DNA from: Planococcus citri
Taxonomy: Eukaryota > Arthropoda > Insecta > Hemiptera > Pseudococcidae
Reading direction: 5' to 3'
Assembly: GCF_950023065.1 (NCBI RefSeq)
Contig: NC_088680.1
Location: forward strand, 30,926,559-30,990,558
Length of the DNA stretch: 64,000 bases
Positions 46,255 through 57,590 of the stretch are shown here, one piece after another (the first letter of the stretch is position 1; the number at the start of each line of letters is the position of its first letter). Under the pieces are notes generated by a model. That model did no database searches. It was given only the letters and a program-made list of their open reading frames with translations, and had not been told where the DNA came from. Position numbers and translations under genes: made by a program.

Positions 46255-49063
46255 ATTTTAAGCAAAAAAATTAAATTATTTCATCTTCATTTTCACTTTT
46301 TTTACTTTTCTTGAGGATGAGGTGCTGAAGTGGGCATTTTCAATCGCTATTAATCCAGCTCTTGAAATTATGAAGAAAAATTACCACAGAGAAAAATGTG
46401 ATCGGTTTAATTATGCATTTGTAGTTTACCTATGTGCTGAAATAGGCCATTTACTGCAAATTTTTCATCGTATTTCTTATTCATCCTTCTCCCTCCAACC
46501 ACTGAGAATTTTGCTGAAAATGTTATTCAAGCATTTTGTACAAATATTCAACTACCATATTGATCGAATTTAGGCTTGGTAATTTTTTTTGTGATTTCAA
46601 GAGCTGGGTGCTCTTAGAAAAGTTCACTATTCGGTGCTGCATCTCCAAGAAAAATATAGAAGCTGAAATGTACTTGAACTTGTTTTTAATGTTTACATTG
46701 AATTGACTTCTATTGCTTTTCTCTCAAAAGTATTTTTTTGAGGGGAAGTGGTGGTTGAATATTAACCCAGAGAGTTTAGGTATGTGGGTTACAATCAGAT
46801 GAGAGATTGACTTAAAAAAAAATAATGACGATCAACTTTTCAATGATTTGCTGATAACGAAATTTCTCTGTGGAACGGAATAAAACTCCCTTTCATAAAG
46901 TATGCATTAAAAAAAAAAAAAAAAAAAAAAAAAAACAGCTGTGTTTTTGGGTCAAATTTTGTTACTCAGGTACTTCAACGACACTTTTTTTCTTTCCATA
47001 TACGTAGACGTACTTGCACTTACTTGTACATCTACTTATTATAGGTAAATTTAAATTTTTCAAAAAAATGACTCCGTAAAATAAAGTGAAAAAAATCTTC
47101 AAAATCTGAGGACAGTTGGAGATATAAGAAATTGCAAAAGAAAAAAAAAGACCACTCACCGAGAAATAATTTGTGGTGTCACACTATTTTAATCTAACAT
47201 TTTGGCGGTTTATTCTTAATAAGTAAACAAATTCCAACAATTTTGAACATCATCATGGAGGTGAAAGTAAGCTTATGTGCAAACCACTATTTGTCTTGTT
47301 GAGTTTGCTTTTCTCATAATGAATGAACTCAGAAATTTGTAAGCTGCCAACGAGCTACAAGTGTAGTATCTGCCATTGTTCTTAATTTTAACAGATTTTT
47401 CTAGTTCTACTGCATTTGAATGTTTTTTGATCGTTGTGAGCAAGTCTTCCCTATTTTTATGGTTTCCATTCTTCATAATTGGGTTTCTGTTCTACCAAAG
47501 ACACAATCAGACCTACCTATAACTATGTCCAGTTACCGGAAAAGTCAGCCAATTTCGTTGATATGGAATGATGCTTCCAGTAACTATTGAAAATTCAACT
47601 TTTCTTCGTTATTTCCAATGAACAATATAACGATGTCGAGTATCTGAAAAAAAGAGAAAAGAATGCTTACTCAAATTATTTTAAGCAAAAAAATTAAATT
47701 ATTCTATCTTCATTTTCACTTTTTTACTTTTCTAGAGGATGGGGTGCTGAAGTGGACTTTTTCAATCGCTAATCCAGCTCTTGAAAATATGTAGAAAAAT
47801 TTACCAGAGAAAAATTCGATCGGTATAATATTATGCATTTGTAGCTTATGTGTTTAAATAAGGAATTTGCAGCAAATTTTTCATCTTATTTCTTATTCCT
47901 CCTTCCCCACCCGAACCACTGAGAATTTTGCTGAAAATGTTATTCAAGCATTTGTACAAATACTCTACTATGTACCATATTGATCGAATTCAGGCTTGGT
48001 AATTTTTTTTCGTGATTTCAAGAGCTGGGTGCACTTGGAAAAGTTCACTAAGTATTCAGTGCTGCATCTCCAAGAAAAATATAGAAGCTGAAATGTACTT
48101 GAACTTGTTTTTAATGTTTACATTAAATTGACTTCTATTGCTTGCTTTTCTCTCAAAAATATTTTTTGAGGGGAAGTGGTGGTTGAATATTAACCCAGAG
48201 AGTTTATGTGGGTTACAATCTGATGAGAGATTGACTTAAAAAATATATAATGACGAGCAACTTTTCAATGATTTGCTAATAACGAAATTTCTCTTTGGAA
48301 CTGAATAAAATCCCCTTTCATAAAGTATGCATTAAAAAAAAAACAGCTGTGTTTTTGGGTCAAATTTTATTACTCAGGAACTTCAACGACACTTTTTTTC
48401 TTTCCATATACTTGCACTTACTTGTTACATCTACCTAGTATAAGTAAACAAATTTTTCAAAAAAATGACTCCGTAAAATAAAGTGAAAAAAATCTTCAAA
48501 ACCCGAGGACAGCTGGAGATATAAGAAATTGCAAAAAAAAAAAAGACCACTCACCGAGAAATAATTTGTGGTGTCAGGTGTCACACTATCTTAATCTAAC
48601 ATTTTGGCGGTTTATTCAAACAAATTCCAGCAATTTTGAACATCATCATGAAGGTGAAAGTAAGCTTCTGTGCAAACCACTATTTGTCTTGTTGAGTTTG
48701 CTTTTCTCATAATGAATGATTAACTTTGGTACTCAGAAATTTGTAAACTGCCAACAAGCTATACATTCTTTGTAGTATCTGCCATTGTTCTTTTAAAATC
48801 AAAAATTTTAACAGATTTTTCTAGTTCTACTGCATTTGAATGTTTTGGCTTCCAGTCTTCATAATTTGGTTTCTGTTCTACCAAAGACACAATCAGACCT
48901 ACCTATAACTATGTCCAGTTACCGGAAAAATCAGCCAATTTCGTTGATATGGAATGATGCTTTCAGTAACTACATATTGAAAATTCAACTTTTTTTTCGT
49001 TATTTCCAATGAACAATATAACGATGTCGAGTATCTGAAAAAAAGAGAAAAGAATGCTTACTC
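46255..49063. repeat. Tandem duplication, two units of about 1.4 kb
   Basis: Unit 1 (about 46255-47675) and unit 2 (about 47676-49063) both start ATTTTAAGCAAAAAAATTAA (unit 2 at 47676) and both end at 'gtatctgaaaaaaagagaaaagaatgcttactcaaat'. They are collinear throughout, with small indels and substitutions. The clearest length difference is a poly(A) tract: about 26 A at 46910-46935 in unit 1 and about 11 in unit 2. Neither unit holds a long frame; minus-strand frames at 46962-47159 and 47273-47476 in unit 1 are not preserved in the second, which argues against coding. The nature of the unit is unknown. Confidence 0.85.
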
Positions 49064-50469
49064 AAATGAATTGATAAATGAGCGGATTTTTTTCATTTAA
49101 ATATTTCTCTTGAAAATCAATTGAAAAATTTCAGCTGTGAGACATGTTCATGGCTTTGAATAAATCCTTGCTAGAAACGTTTTCTCGAATTAATTCTTTA
49201 TTATTTTTATGGCTGTTCCGCTATCATGAATTTCAGAACTTCACATGATTTTATGACGAGCTTTTCACACAGTTCAAGAATTTACTGTTCAAAAGTTACA
49301 CCACCTTTTCTTTTATTCTTTTTGTCATTTTGCAGTTCTTGGAAAGTTTTTTTTTCTTTCCCAGTGGATGGAAATTTCCATGAAACAAAACCCCAGCCTT
49401 TTTCTGGGAAAACATGCTGAAAAGTCAAGGGTAGTAACATTGAAAGTTGGAAGCATGAAAAATATTCTATTCCGATCAAAGTGTTTTCTTTTCACGATAC
49501 AAACTATTGTTCCAGTCTAAATTAAACATTACACACCAGCTCACGATCATCGAGAAAAAAATTTCCCAGTAGAAAAAAAGAGTGGGGGGGGGTTACACAG
49601 GCGATTTAATTACAATTTTCTCGAACGCATTGACTATACATAATGGCGGTAATTTAAAAGTAGAAATTAATTTTTCGGCAGTATTTCGACGAGACGTGTA
49701 ATTAAATTTCCAGCTGAACACGAATCAAAGCGTCGAATCGAGTGGATTCCCACTCCTCTTCCCTCCTTCCTTATGGCGCAATACGCTATTCTTTATTATA
49801 CTTTTCATCACCTCTCGGCTGAATTCGCTGTCGTCTTTGCTTCGCTGGATGAGAAGAGAAAACGAATTACGCCACTTAAATAATTAACAAGCTTACGCAG
49901 CATCGAGACCAAGTACTACATATAAGAAGTAGTGCTGCAGAAAAAACAATCAATCGTGGTTGAATACGAATTAAGGACCAGTTAATTGGCGAAAATAAAT
50001 TTAGCCTGGTTGATCTGAGGGCGAGGGGGAATTCGAGGTGCCTGCCAGGCTTCGGTTATCGATTGAAGAAAAAAGTTTTGGTAATTTGTTCGAAATAAAT
50101 TTCCAGAGAACGTGGTTGTGTTGCTTTTTTCTGTTCGGCGTTCCGTGCGAGTAGGTACTTTATAATTCATTTCTCGCTCGTTGCTTTTGTGTACTTGAGG
50201 TAAAGGTACTGTCTCATTTGAACAAATTCAAGCTAGATCGGACGAAAATTTTCTAATACTTACGAAACCTAAATTTCATACAATAAAATTGAATTTTGGT
50301 GAACTTTTGTTAAAATTTAAAAAATTTAAAAAGCTGTTTCAAGGGCAATTTTTCAACTTTTTCATGAAATATAAATTTTTTAAAACCACATTAATTAAAA
50401 TATGAAACCCTCTACAGCTGCTAGTTTTGGACCATTATGGAAACCACCAGACATTTTTTAATTTTTTCC
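49064..50469. other. Non-coding, CpG-bearing in part
   Basis: About 49610-50200 is unique and CpG-bearing, with the short frame 49982-50170 on the minus strand but no recognised protein. The rest is AT-rich without visible structure. Confidence 0.35.
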
Positions 50470-50735
50470 AGAAACTTAATGCAAAAATTTTGAAATTTCA
50501 TGCTATAGAATCTGAGAAATCTAAAAATAATGAGAAAACAAACCAATTTTTATCATTTTTTAATTTTTAATAACCTCAGGTTCTACTGCATGAAATTTCA
50601 AGATTTTTGCTTATTGGTCATTATTATTATTTTCATTTTCTACAGAAAAGGACTCTTGTAAAATTTAGGTAAGTAAATGTGATAGTTTTCAATTTATAAA
50701 AAATTAGCTTTTGCAAGAAAATGGCGAACCAGCGT
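50470..50735. repeat. Second copy of the 32030-32370 foldback family
   Basis: Shares, in the same order, 'aaatttcatg', 'aatgagaaaacaaa', 'ttctactgcatgaaa', AAAGGACTCTTGTAA and 'gcaagaaaatggcg' with the right two-thirds of the 32-kb element. The left end is shorter, so this may be a truncated copy. Confidence 0.6.
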
Positions 50736-51329
50736 ACCACTTATTATAGTGCCCTACAATTTAGCACCTGTAACTTTGATTGGTGCTCATTAGGTACTCT
50801 CTCGATCGTTTTAGATGGTTACTGTGAATTGAAATGTGAATAAAATTGGTGTATTTCTACTTGGTACCACTTTGATAACATCAGCGATGAAAATTACTTA
50901 CATTTCATTTCTAATTTGTACATTGTTACCAGCGGCTCTAATACTGATGTTCTTTATATTATGCTTGCATGAATTTCAGATCAAATAACTCTGATACCTC
51001 TTTGCGAGAAGTGATGGAACAATCACATTTAAAGTCCAATGATATTAAGGGCCACTTCCCCTAATGCTGTTGCCTAACCAACCCTTCCTTTTCTATGAGG
51101 AGCCCCTCAAATAATTTTCAATTTTCCTCCATTTTGGCTTTATTGGGAAGAATTTGTAGGAAGTGCTTCAACATCGATAGGTTCAAGCTCTTCCCAAATG
51201 TACGGGGAGCTACCAAGACAATGGCGCCGTATTTTTCTTTCATCATCAAAATCTTAATGGCTGCTATATATCTGATCATACTTGTTCATTTTTATGCAAT
51301 AATTAAATGCACAACACATTACATTAAAA
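50736..51329. other. Non-coding, nothing recognised
   Basis: Contains the first part of the 138-residue plus frame at 51095-51511, which has one hydrophobic segment but ends inside a SINE-like stretch, so I do not call it a gene. Confidence 0.3.
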
Positions 51330-51410
51330 CACTTGCATCGTCAGTGGGATTCAAACCTACGACTCTGACGTACAAAGTTATGACTCTACCATCTTTCAAA
51401 AAGGATGCTA
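51330..51410 (-). mobile_element. tRNA-derived SINE fragment
   Basis: Read on the minus strand, GGTTTGAATCCC at 51357-51346 is a good B box, preceded by 'gtacgtcagagtcgta' in a tRNA-like setting. The plus-strand translation of this stretch gives the familiar 'VGFKPTT' phrase, a common artefact of tRNA-derived sequence. Confidence 0.5.
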
Positions 51411-53079
51411 CAAAGGCAAATTTTAAACGGATTGATAAGTTTGCAATTCTTGGTAAAATTTACAAATTTAAAGACTATAACTGTGAAAAAAATTTGATGA
51501 CAGCGAGATAGAAAGAATTTAGCTCATACCAGATTTTTGATCTTTCAAATTGATTGGTGGTAGTTATGAGCTATTTTTGAGCTTTCGGAAGATCTTATAG
51601 GGTATGTTCCAGTGTTGGAAAGACACTAAATTTGATTTTACATTTTTTGCGAGAATCTTTTCCACAGCTGGATGATCTAAAATCTACCTACTAGGAAAGG
51701 CTGCAAATGCAGAAGGTCTAAAAACTATCACGGATCGGTTTGAGAAATCAAAAATAAGACCTAAATCAAATCTCAATTCCGCCAATTTTAAATATTTTTC
51801 AAGGAAAATCAGACCATCTGCATTTTCAAAAATTTACCATAAATTGAAAAATGAAACACCAATTCCTGAAATTTGACTTGGTATTGATGGTGTATTTTTG
51901 GACACCCTTTCAATGGGAAAATCCACAACATTTACAATTTATAACGCCCTTTTCCATTTTCTTTTTTTTTAGCCAAAAAAAAAATCCTAAAAATGATGGT
52001 TTTTATTATTTTATTTCAAAATTTTGTCGCTTTATGTGACTACCTAATCTGTAGTCAGTAGTCACACATGGTTACAAGACAACAGCAGTCCTCATATTCT
52101 ATGATGTAAATAGCACAATCAACATTCAGTGCACTTTCTATTACACTGATTGTTTATCAATCACTGAAGAAGAAAAAAAAAACGAAAAATCAAATTTTCT
52201 CTTACCAATGACAATTTTGTATTTTTGTATTCTTGAATCGTGAACATCTGAGTGAAGAATTAGGGGAATCAATTCATGCACTTGAAAAAATGAGGTGGGA
52301 ATCAATATTTGTACACTTGAAAAAATGATATGAAAATCAATTCGTACACTTTTTTTTGTTTTGAGAATCAACTCACCTTGATCTGCTGTTTAATCCAATG
52401 TTTTCCAATTTTCTGGGATACATTTTAAAACTGCTGGAAATTTTCACATGTAGCCCTAAATTTTTAAAAATTTTTGAAGATTTGAACAATGGTTCCCAAA
52501 TGTGCTTACGCTGAAGATAAAATGTTCAAAAAATTGGCAGAAGCTAAGTGAGGGCAAAAGCATTTAAAAATTGAAAATTCAGTAAGCAAAACAATATTTT
52601 TGAAATGAGAAGTTCATTTTTCTCTCTGAAGCCATTTGAAATTTTCAATTTTATTACAATTGTGAAAAAAACAAATTGGTCGAATTGAAGTAAGGGCAAA
52701 ATATGTAGAAAATTCATAATTCAAGGAGTGAAATAACATTATTTTTCTGTAACATTCATTAATTTGAATAATATTTATGGTACTTACCTACAATACCTAC
52801 ATATTTTGGAAATTTCAATTTTTGAAAAAATATTGAATTTTTTCCACCTTATCCTGACACTGCAGTGTCAAAATCGCGCAGGCGCACCGGACATTTTCCT
52901 GGTTTACCTTATGGCCCATTCGCCACTGTGGGGAACTCACATCATATAAGAAAAATAGAAGATGATAATGTAATGATAGATTCAAGTTATTCACTTATAG
53001 TTAGATACAGTAGGTACATAATTTATTTACAATCTTCTACATGAATTAAATCATCTAAAAATACACAGTGAAATACACA
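51411..53079. other. Non-coding, with a minisatellite
   Basis: No gene seen. The minisatellite at 52263-52375 is listed separately. Sequence near 52380-52730 is AT-rich without clear structure. Confidence 0.3.
52263..52375. repeat. Minisatellite, unit about 35 bases, three copies
   Basis: Repeats of 'g(g)aatcaat-c-tgcactt' followed by GAAAAAATGA: GGGAATCAATTCATGCACTT near 52264, GGGAATCAATATTTGTACAC near 52298 and AAAATCAATTCGTACACTT near 52334. The same 'gaatcaac' word occurs in the inverted repeat of intron 6 of the nuclease-family gene (35930-36190). Confidence 0.6.
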
Positions 53080-54330
53080 TGAATGCTAAAGGTGACATGC
53101 TGGGCATCGCCCTGTTTGCTTAATGGTCCATCTGCACCTGCTTGAAACAAAGTTGATGAACTTTGTTGACAGACTTGGTCTTAAAGATCTGGAAAAGTTC
53201 AATTATTCCATCAAGAATGTCTTCTTGTTTGAGCATTCTCATTGCAATTACTGCTCTTCAATAATATAAAGGGTTTCTTTAGATCTCCAAATTTATTGGA
53301 CGGTGAATGATATGCTTTTGCTGCAACCAGACTAAAAGAATGAAAATCTACATTTTCTTTAGTTAAAGAATCAACCAAGTTGGTCATCGCTTTGTTTGGA
53401 GGATTATTGCAAAAGAACGACCATTATTCCCGCCATCTTCATTATCCATTTAAATCATATCCTATGGAGGCTTGCGAATTTTGACTTGTCATATTTCACA
53501 TTTTATTGTTCAAAATCATCTTTGTGTATCTATAGCTGAAGAAATGATTCTTTATAGTCATCAATCAAGAGACCACAATATGATATATTCAATAATATAA
53601 TATTCTTATTCACAAATATCTGAAACAATTCTACTGTATTAAAACTGGCATTGTGCCTGGTCTCTACTTTTCTATGGTCTAATATGAAACTAATTCTAAG
53701 AAATTCCATACATTTAAAATAATGCCTTTTCTGTTTTCAAAGGTCCTTGATCCATCAATAATCTATCTGCTTTAGTTGCTCGTTCAATTATTTTTTTCAT
53801 TGAACCTTGAACTACTCCTTTTATCTCATTTTTTTCATCTTTGTAGGTTCATGGGATCCACAATCTTTTTCACATTGTTTCGAATAGGGGCCAATTCTTA
53901 TAAGTAGGTATGGAAGACTACGGTCTGATATGGAGCTAATGCTATAAATAAAGCTAGGTACCTTTTCGGTTTCCATCAGCTCTAATTGCTCGATAAATAA
54001 TTTTCTTTACTGAACTCTAAACTACTTCTTTCACTTCTTGTTTTCATCATGGTTTATTCTTTAGATGCAAAATATTATTCAAGTTGTATAATACTTAATA
54101 GGGGCCAATTATTCCTATAAGTACAAAATACTACCTTCTGATAAGGAACTAAAGCTAAAAATTCTAAAAATTAAACTACCGTTTTGGTTTTCAAAGTTCT
54201 TTGATCAATCAACAATCTATCAGCTTTAATTGCTTGTTCAATAATTTTCTTTACCATGCCCTGAACCACGCCTGTTTACTCTGTTTTCAATCATTGTTGG
54301 TTCTTTAGATCGATCATCTTTTTCGTTAAT
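53080..54330 (-). pseudogene. Decayed coding region with a module present three times
   Basis: Read on the minus strand, three diverged copies of one stretch appear: near 54290-54175 (MVKKIIEQAIKADRLLIDQ), near 54050-53965 (VKKIIYRAIRADG, with a stop before it) and near 53820-53730 (MKKIIERATKADRLLMDQG). After the third, a frame shifted by one base runs open for 64 codons at 53724-53530 (CMEFLRISFILDHRKVETRH onward). A further open run lies near 53440-53270 (MTNLVDSLTKENVDFHSFSL and after), then one in another frame ending near 53110 (DILDGIIELFQIFKTKS). Amino-acid use is unlike the noise frames of this window. Stops and shifts between the parts indicate a pseudogene or transposon relic. I cannot name the family. 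Confidence 0.5.
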
Positions 54331-56269
54331 TCCTATTAGTACACAAGATTTGTAATAATGTACTGAAATGAATTTATATTTGTACCTAACCAAGATTAAC
54401 AACAATAACTTACCTTTTCTGTGAGTTTGTTGCTACCTACTAAGAATTGTTGATTTACTCAAATAAATACGTACACAAGTGGAGAAATTTATAGAAATAA
54501 AAACATTTCACCCTTACTTTTTCAAGATTTTATAAAAGATGCTATAGTTGTATAAATCACACTTCAGCCACTCAAGTACCTAATTTCGATATTAAATGTT
54601 GAGAAACATTCAATCAATATCTATTAGATATAATTCATTAATCTTATAATAATCACCCAAGCTGACTTTTTGATTACATACTTAGTATTTTTTCATCTCA
54701 AATACCTCTGATAATTATAATTTTTCTAATTAAATTGGTACTTGGTTATCTCTGAACATGATAAGTACATACCTATAAGTACATATTCAGGCAATCAAAA
54801 ATTAATACATATCGAAATGGAATAGGTAGTTCAGTTTTCGATTTTTTTTAGATCTATTTGAAATGATTTGTAATTTAGAGGCAAGGCACTGAAAACTCTA
54901 AATTATTCTGAAATTTTATAATTTGGAAGAAATAAAAACTCAAAAGCAATCTGAAATTTTGGTAATTTAAAAGTACATAATATGAACTCCAAAAGGTGAT
55001 TTTTAATCTATAGGCAATACGAACACTGAAAAACAATTAAAAATTTGTAATTTATAGAAATGAGGCGAATTTGGCTGGAAAACTAAAATTTTATTCATAG
55101 GTTGGACCACAAAAGTCGTCAGATTTTCAAAAGTGTATCTGAAAAATAGCATCATGATTGTCTAGAGAAAGGGGGGATACAGACAAGGCAAATCGACATG
55201 TAAGTACCCTTAAACAAGACGACTAAAGAATTAAAGGATCCAGTTTCTTCTCAACTCGACACCGTATACCAAGTATTAATAGATAAAGAATACAAAAGAG
55301 GTGTTTTAAAAAGATGACGAAGGAGGCAGCGGCGTGTTTCGCGTGTAATAAAAACACACTCCATTTGCATAATGTCATGCAAATCCAATATTTCTCTTTT
55401 GAACATAACGAACGGATTTACACCTCGACGAAAAAACAGAGGAGAAGAAGAAGACGCTCGACGTATAGTCATACAGGCCCCTTCGAAAAGAAGAATATTT
55501 ACCGAACAACCTCACAGAGTCAGCCAACGTTCTGAAGCTGTGTAGCGAGCAAAACAGAGCACACACATGGTGAAAAAGAGGCGACGAAAATCATTCCACC
55601 TTATGTGTGCATTGAAAAAAGGTGCACGCGAGCATGGTTTAAACTTTATTATTTTATCAGCTCTGCTTGAATGAGACAAAATACGAAGAGAAAAAAAAAC
55701 ACCGAAGAAGCTGAGCACAGACGCTACCGATACGAGCCTTTTTCATTCTCTCGTCGTCGTTTCCTTTCCTTTTCTCGTACCTACGTATAGTACGTAGTAC
55801 GTACTACGTTGGCAAAAATATGACACGATCGTATTAAATAAACACGTAAACGTGATATTATTCAATTTGGCAATACGTCTAGACTGCTAATACGTGTGCG
55901 CTATTTTACAATTCACATACTACACACGCGTACGTATTCTATATACCAACCTACTTATACCTAGCTTTATACCTTCACGTAGGAGTACATATCGAAGATA
56001 CGATTCGAGTCTCCTTTTTTCGCTGCTTCAACTTAATTATCCTGCTGCGAAACTCTCTGTTTGTCGAGAAAATCGCGAGTCAAATGTAATCATCAGCATA
56101 AGCACCTGAAGAAGTTATTACGGTGTGAAGGTGTTTGATTAATTGATGCATATGAGCAAATATGATTCCAACTTCCAACGACAATTTGACTCCCATGTCC
56201 CTTTCAAGCACGGTGAAAATACGGCTTGCTTTTTAGAATGTCTTTACCCGAAGGGACTTCATCATACAG
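54331..56269. other. Non-coding; CpG-bearing block at 55.2-56.1 kb
   Basis: About 55240-56100 is unique with frequent CpG and short frames on both strands that share no family features. At about 55782-55812 the words TACGTA, GTACGTAC and CTACGT are packed into a small palindromic cluster. The part before 55.2 kb is AT-rich without structure. Confidence 0.35.
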
Positions 56270-56770
56270 CCCAATTGACAAATTTCCCATCTTCAAAATT
56301 GAAGGGGCAAACTTGATTCTAAAATACCAAATTTGTCCTGCTTTAGATTTTGAAAATTTTGAATTGTCAAAGTGTGTTTGCCCCTACAATTTTGAAGATA
56401 GGATATTTCTCATAATAACTTTTTTTGTTCGCCCACTCAAATACCTACTATGAGTTGGTAAAGTCACTTAAAAGATCCAAACATTTACTCATTTTTGGCG
56501 AATTTTTCCAAATTGGTAAATTTTTGCCCAAAAATTGTGTTTTCTCTTCATCTACTCGTAGTATTTGAGTGAACGAACAAAAAAAAGTGTAATGGAAAAT
56601 TTTCTACCTTCAAAATTAAAGGGGCAAACACAATTTGAAAATTTCAAATTTTTTGAATCCAAGGAACAATAAATTTGGAAATCTTTAATCAAGTTTGCCC
56701 CTTCAATTTTTAAGATGGGCAATTTGTCATAGCAACATTTTTTGTTCGTCCACTCGAGTACTATGGGTTT
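56270..56770. mobile_element. Nested foldback repeat with four related arms
   Basis: The phrase TTCAAAATTGAAGGGGCAAAC near 56297, allowing mismatches, occurs four times: forward near 56297 and 56610, reverse complement near 56378 ('gtttgcccctacaattttgaa') and near 56692 ('gtttgccccttcaatttttaa'). An outer pair, TTTTTGTTCG(C/T)CCACTC near 56422 and 56738, is matched by 'gagtgaacgaacaaaaaa' near 56567. So each half is an inverted repeat and the two halves are themselves related. Confidence 0.65.
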
Positions 56771-57109
56771 TGGAGTTGGGGGGCCCGCATAAGGATCTGT
56801 TGCTCCCCATCCTCATCGAGCCTCCGGGGCAACTTTTTTAAAGTGGTAGTCCTAAGGAACATTTCTGGCTATGTCCTCAAAAAAAAGGGGCCCTACTTAC
56901 AAAATGACGGCCATTTTGATTGACAGTCAGCTGAAAATAACAGATTTTGCGTTCCAAATAGGACTTGCAAGACATTTTTTAAACTGTACGAAGGAAGATC
57001 GAAAAGTCAGGCAAAAACTTATCACCTGTCAAAATTTCAACTGCTGAAGTGCCCTTTTCGATTTTTGGTAAATTTTTGAAAATCAAATTTAGGCCAAAAA
57101 TGAAGAAAA

Positions 57110-57590
57110 AAATCAAAATTTCACCAAATTGACCTAGAAAGCTGCAATTTGGGATATACCCTATTTTCGATCTGCCAAATCGATTGGAAACTGTTTCAAC
57201 CCGTTTTGAGGAGTTCTGGAGCCTCCAGCAGATTTTTAAAACTTGAAATTTTCACAAAATTTCATCAAATGGAGTTGAAAAGACGAAATTCACTCTGCAA
57301 ACTAATTTCAATACGCTACGAAGTCGACTGCAGGTGGATTTCGAGTCGTTTTGGAGCCTCCAGCGACTTTTTGAAAATTCCTGGAGCCTTCAGCAGATTT
57401 TTAGCTGAAAATTTTCACAAAATTTCATCAAATAATGGAGATGGAAAGCTGAAATTTGCTCTACACTTCAATTTTAACACACTCTGAAGACGACTTCAGG
57501 TGGGTTCAAGTCATTTTGGAGCCTCCAGCGACTCTTTGGAAATTCCTGGAATCTCCGCCAGATCTTTAAAACTTTGAATCCCCACGAAAT
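57110..57590. repeat. Tandem copies of the CTCCAG repeat family
   Basis: A unit of about 160-170 bases is repeated: 'gagcctccagc(g/a)', 'ga-tttttga/aaa', 'attttcacaaaatttcatcaaat', 'aatt(c/t)(a/g)ctct', 'tt-ggagcctccagcgac'. Palindromic cores lie near 57222, 57356, 57388 and 57520. The 112-residue plus frame at 57149-57487 is a by-product of the repeat, with the phrase SSRFGASS/SGASSRFL coming from the core. Confidence 0.65.

Noticed and set aside
46962..47476. Two minus-strand frames in the first unit of the tandem duplication
   Set aside because: Not preserved in the second unit, which has indels that break them.
51095..51511. 138-residue plus-strand frame with one hydrophobic segment
   Set aside because: Runs through a tRNA-derived SINE fragment (the 'VGFKPTT' phrase), with no family match or splice support.
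57149..57487. 112-residue plus-strand frame with internal repeats
   Set aside because: The repeats are those of the CTCCAG DNA family, not of a protein; frame continuity is a chance result of unit length.
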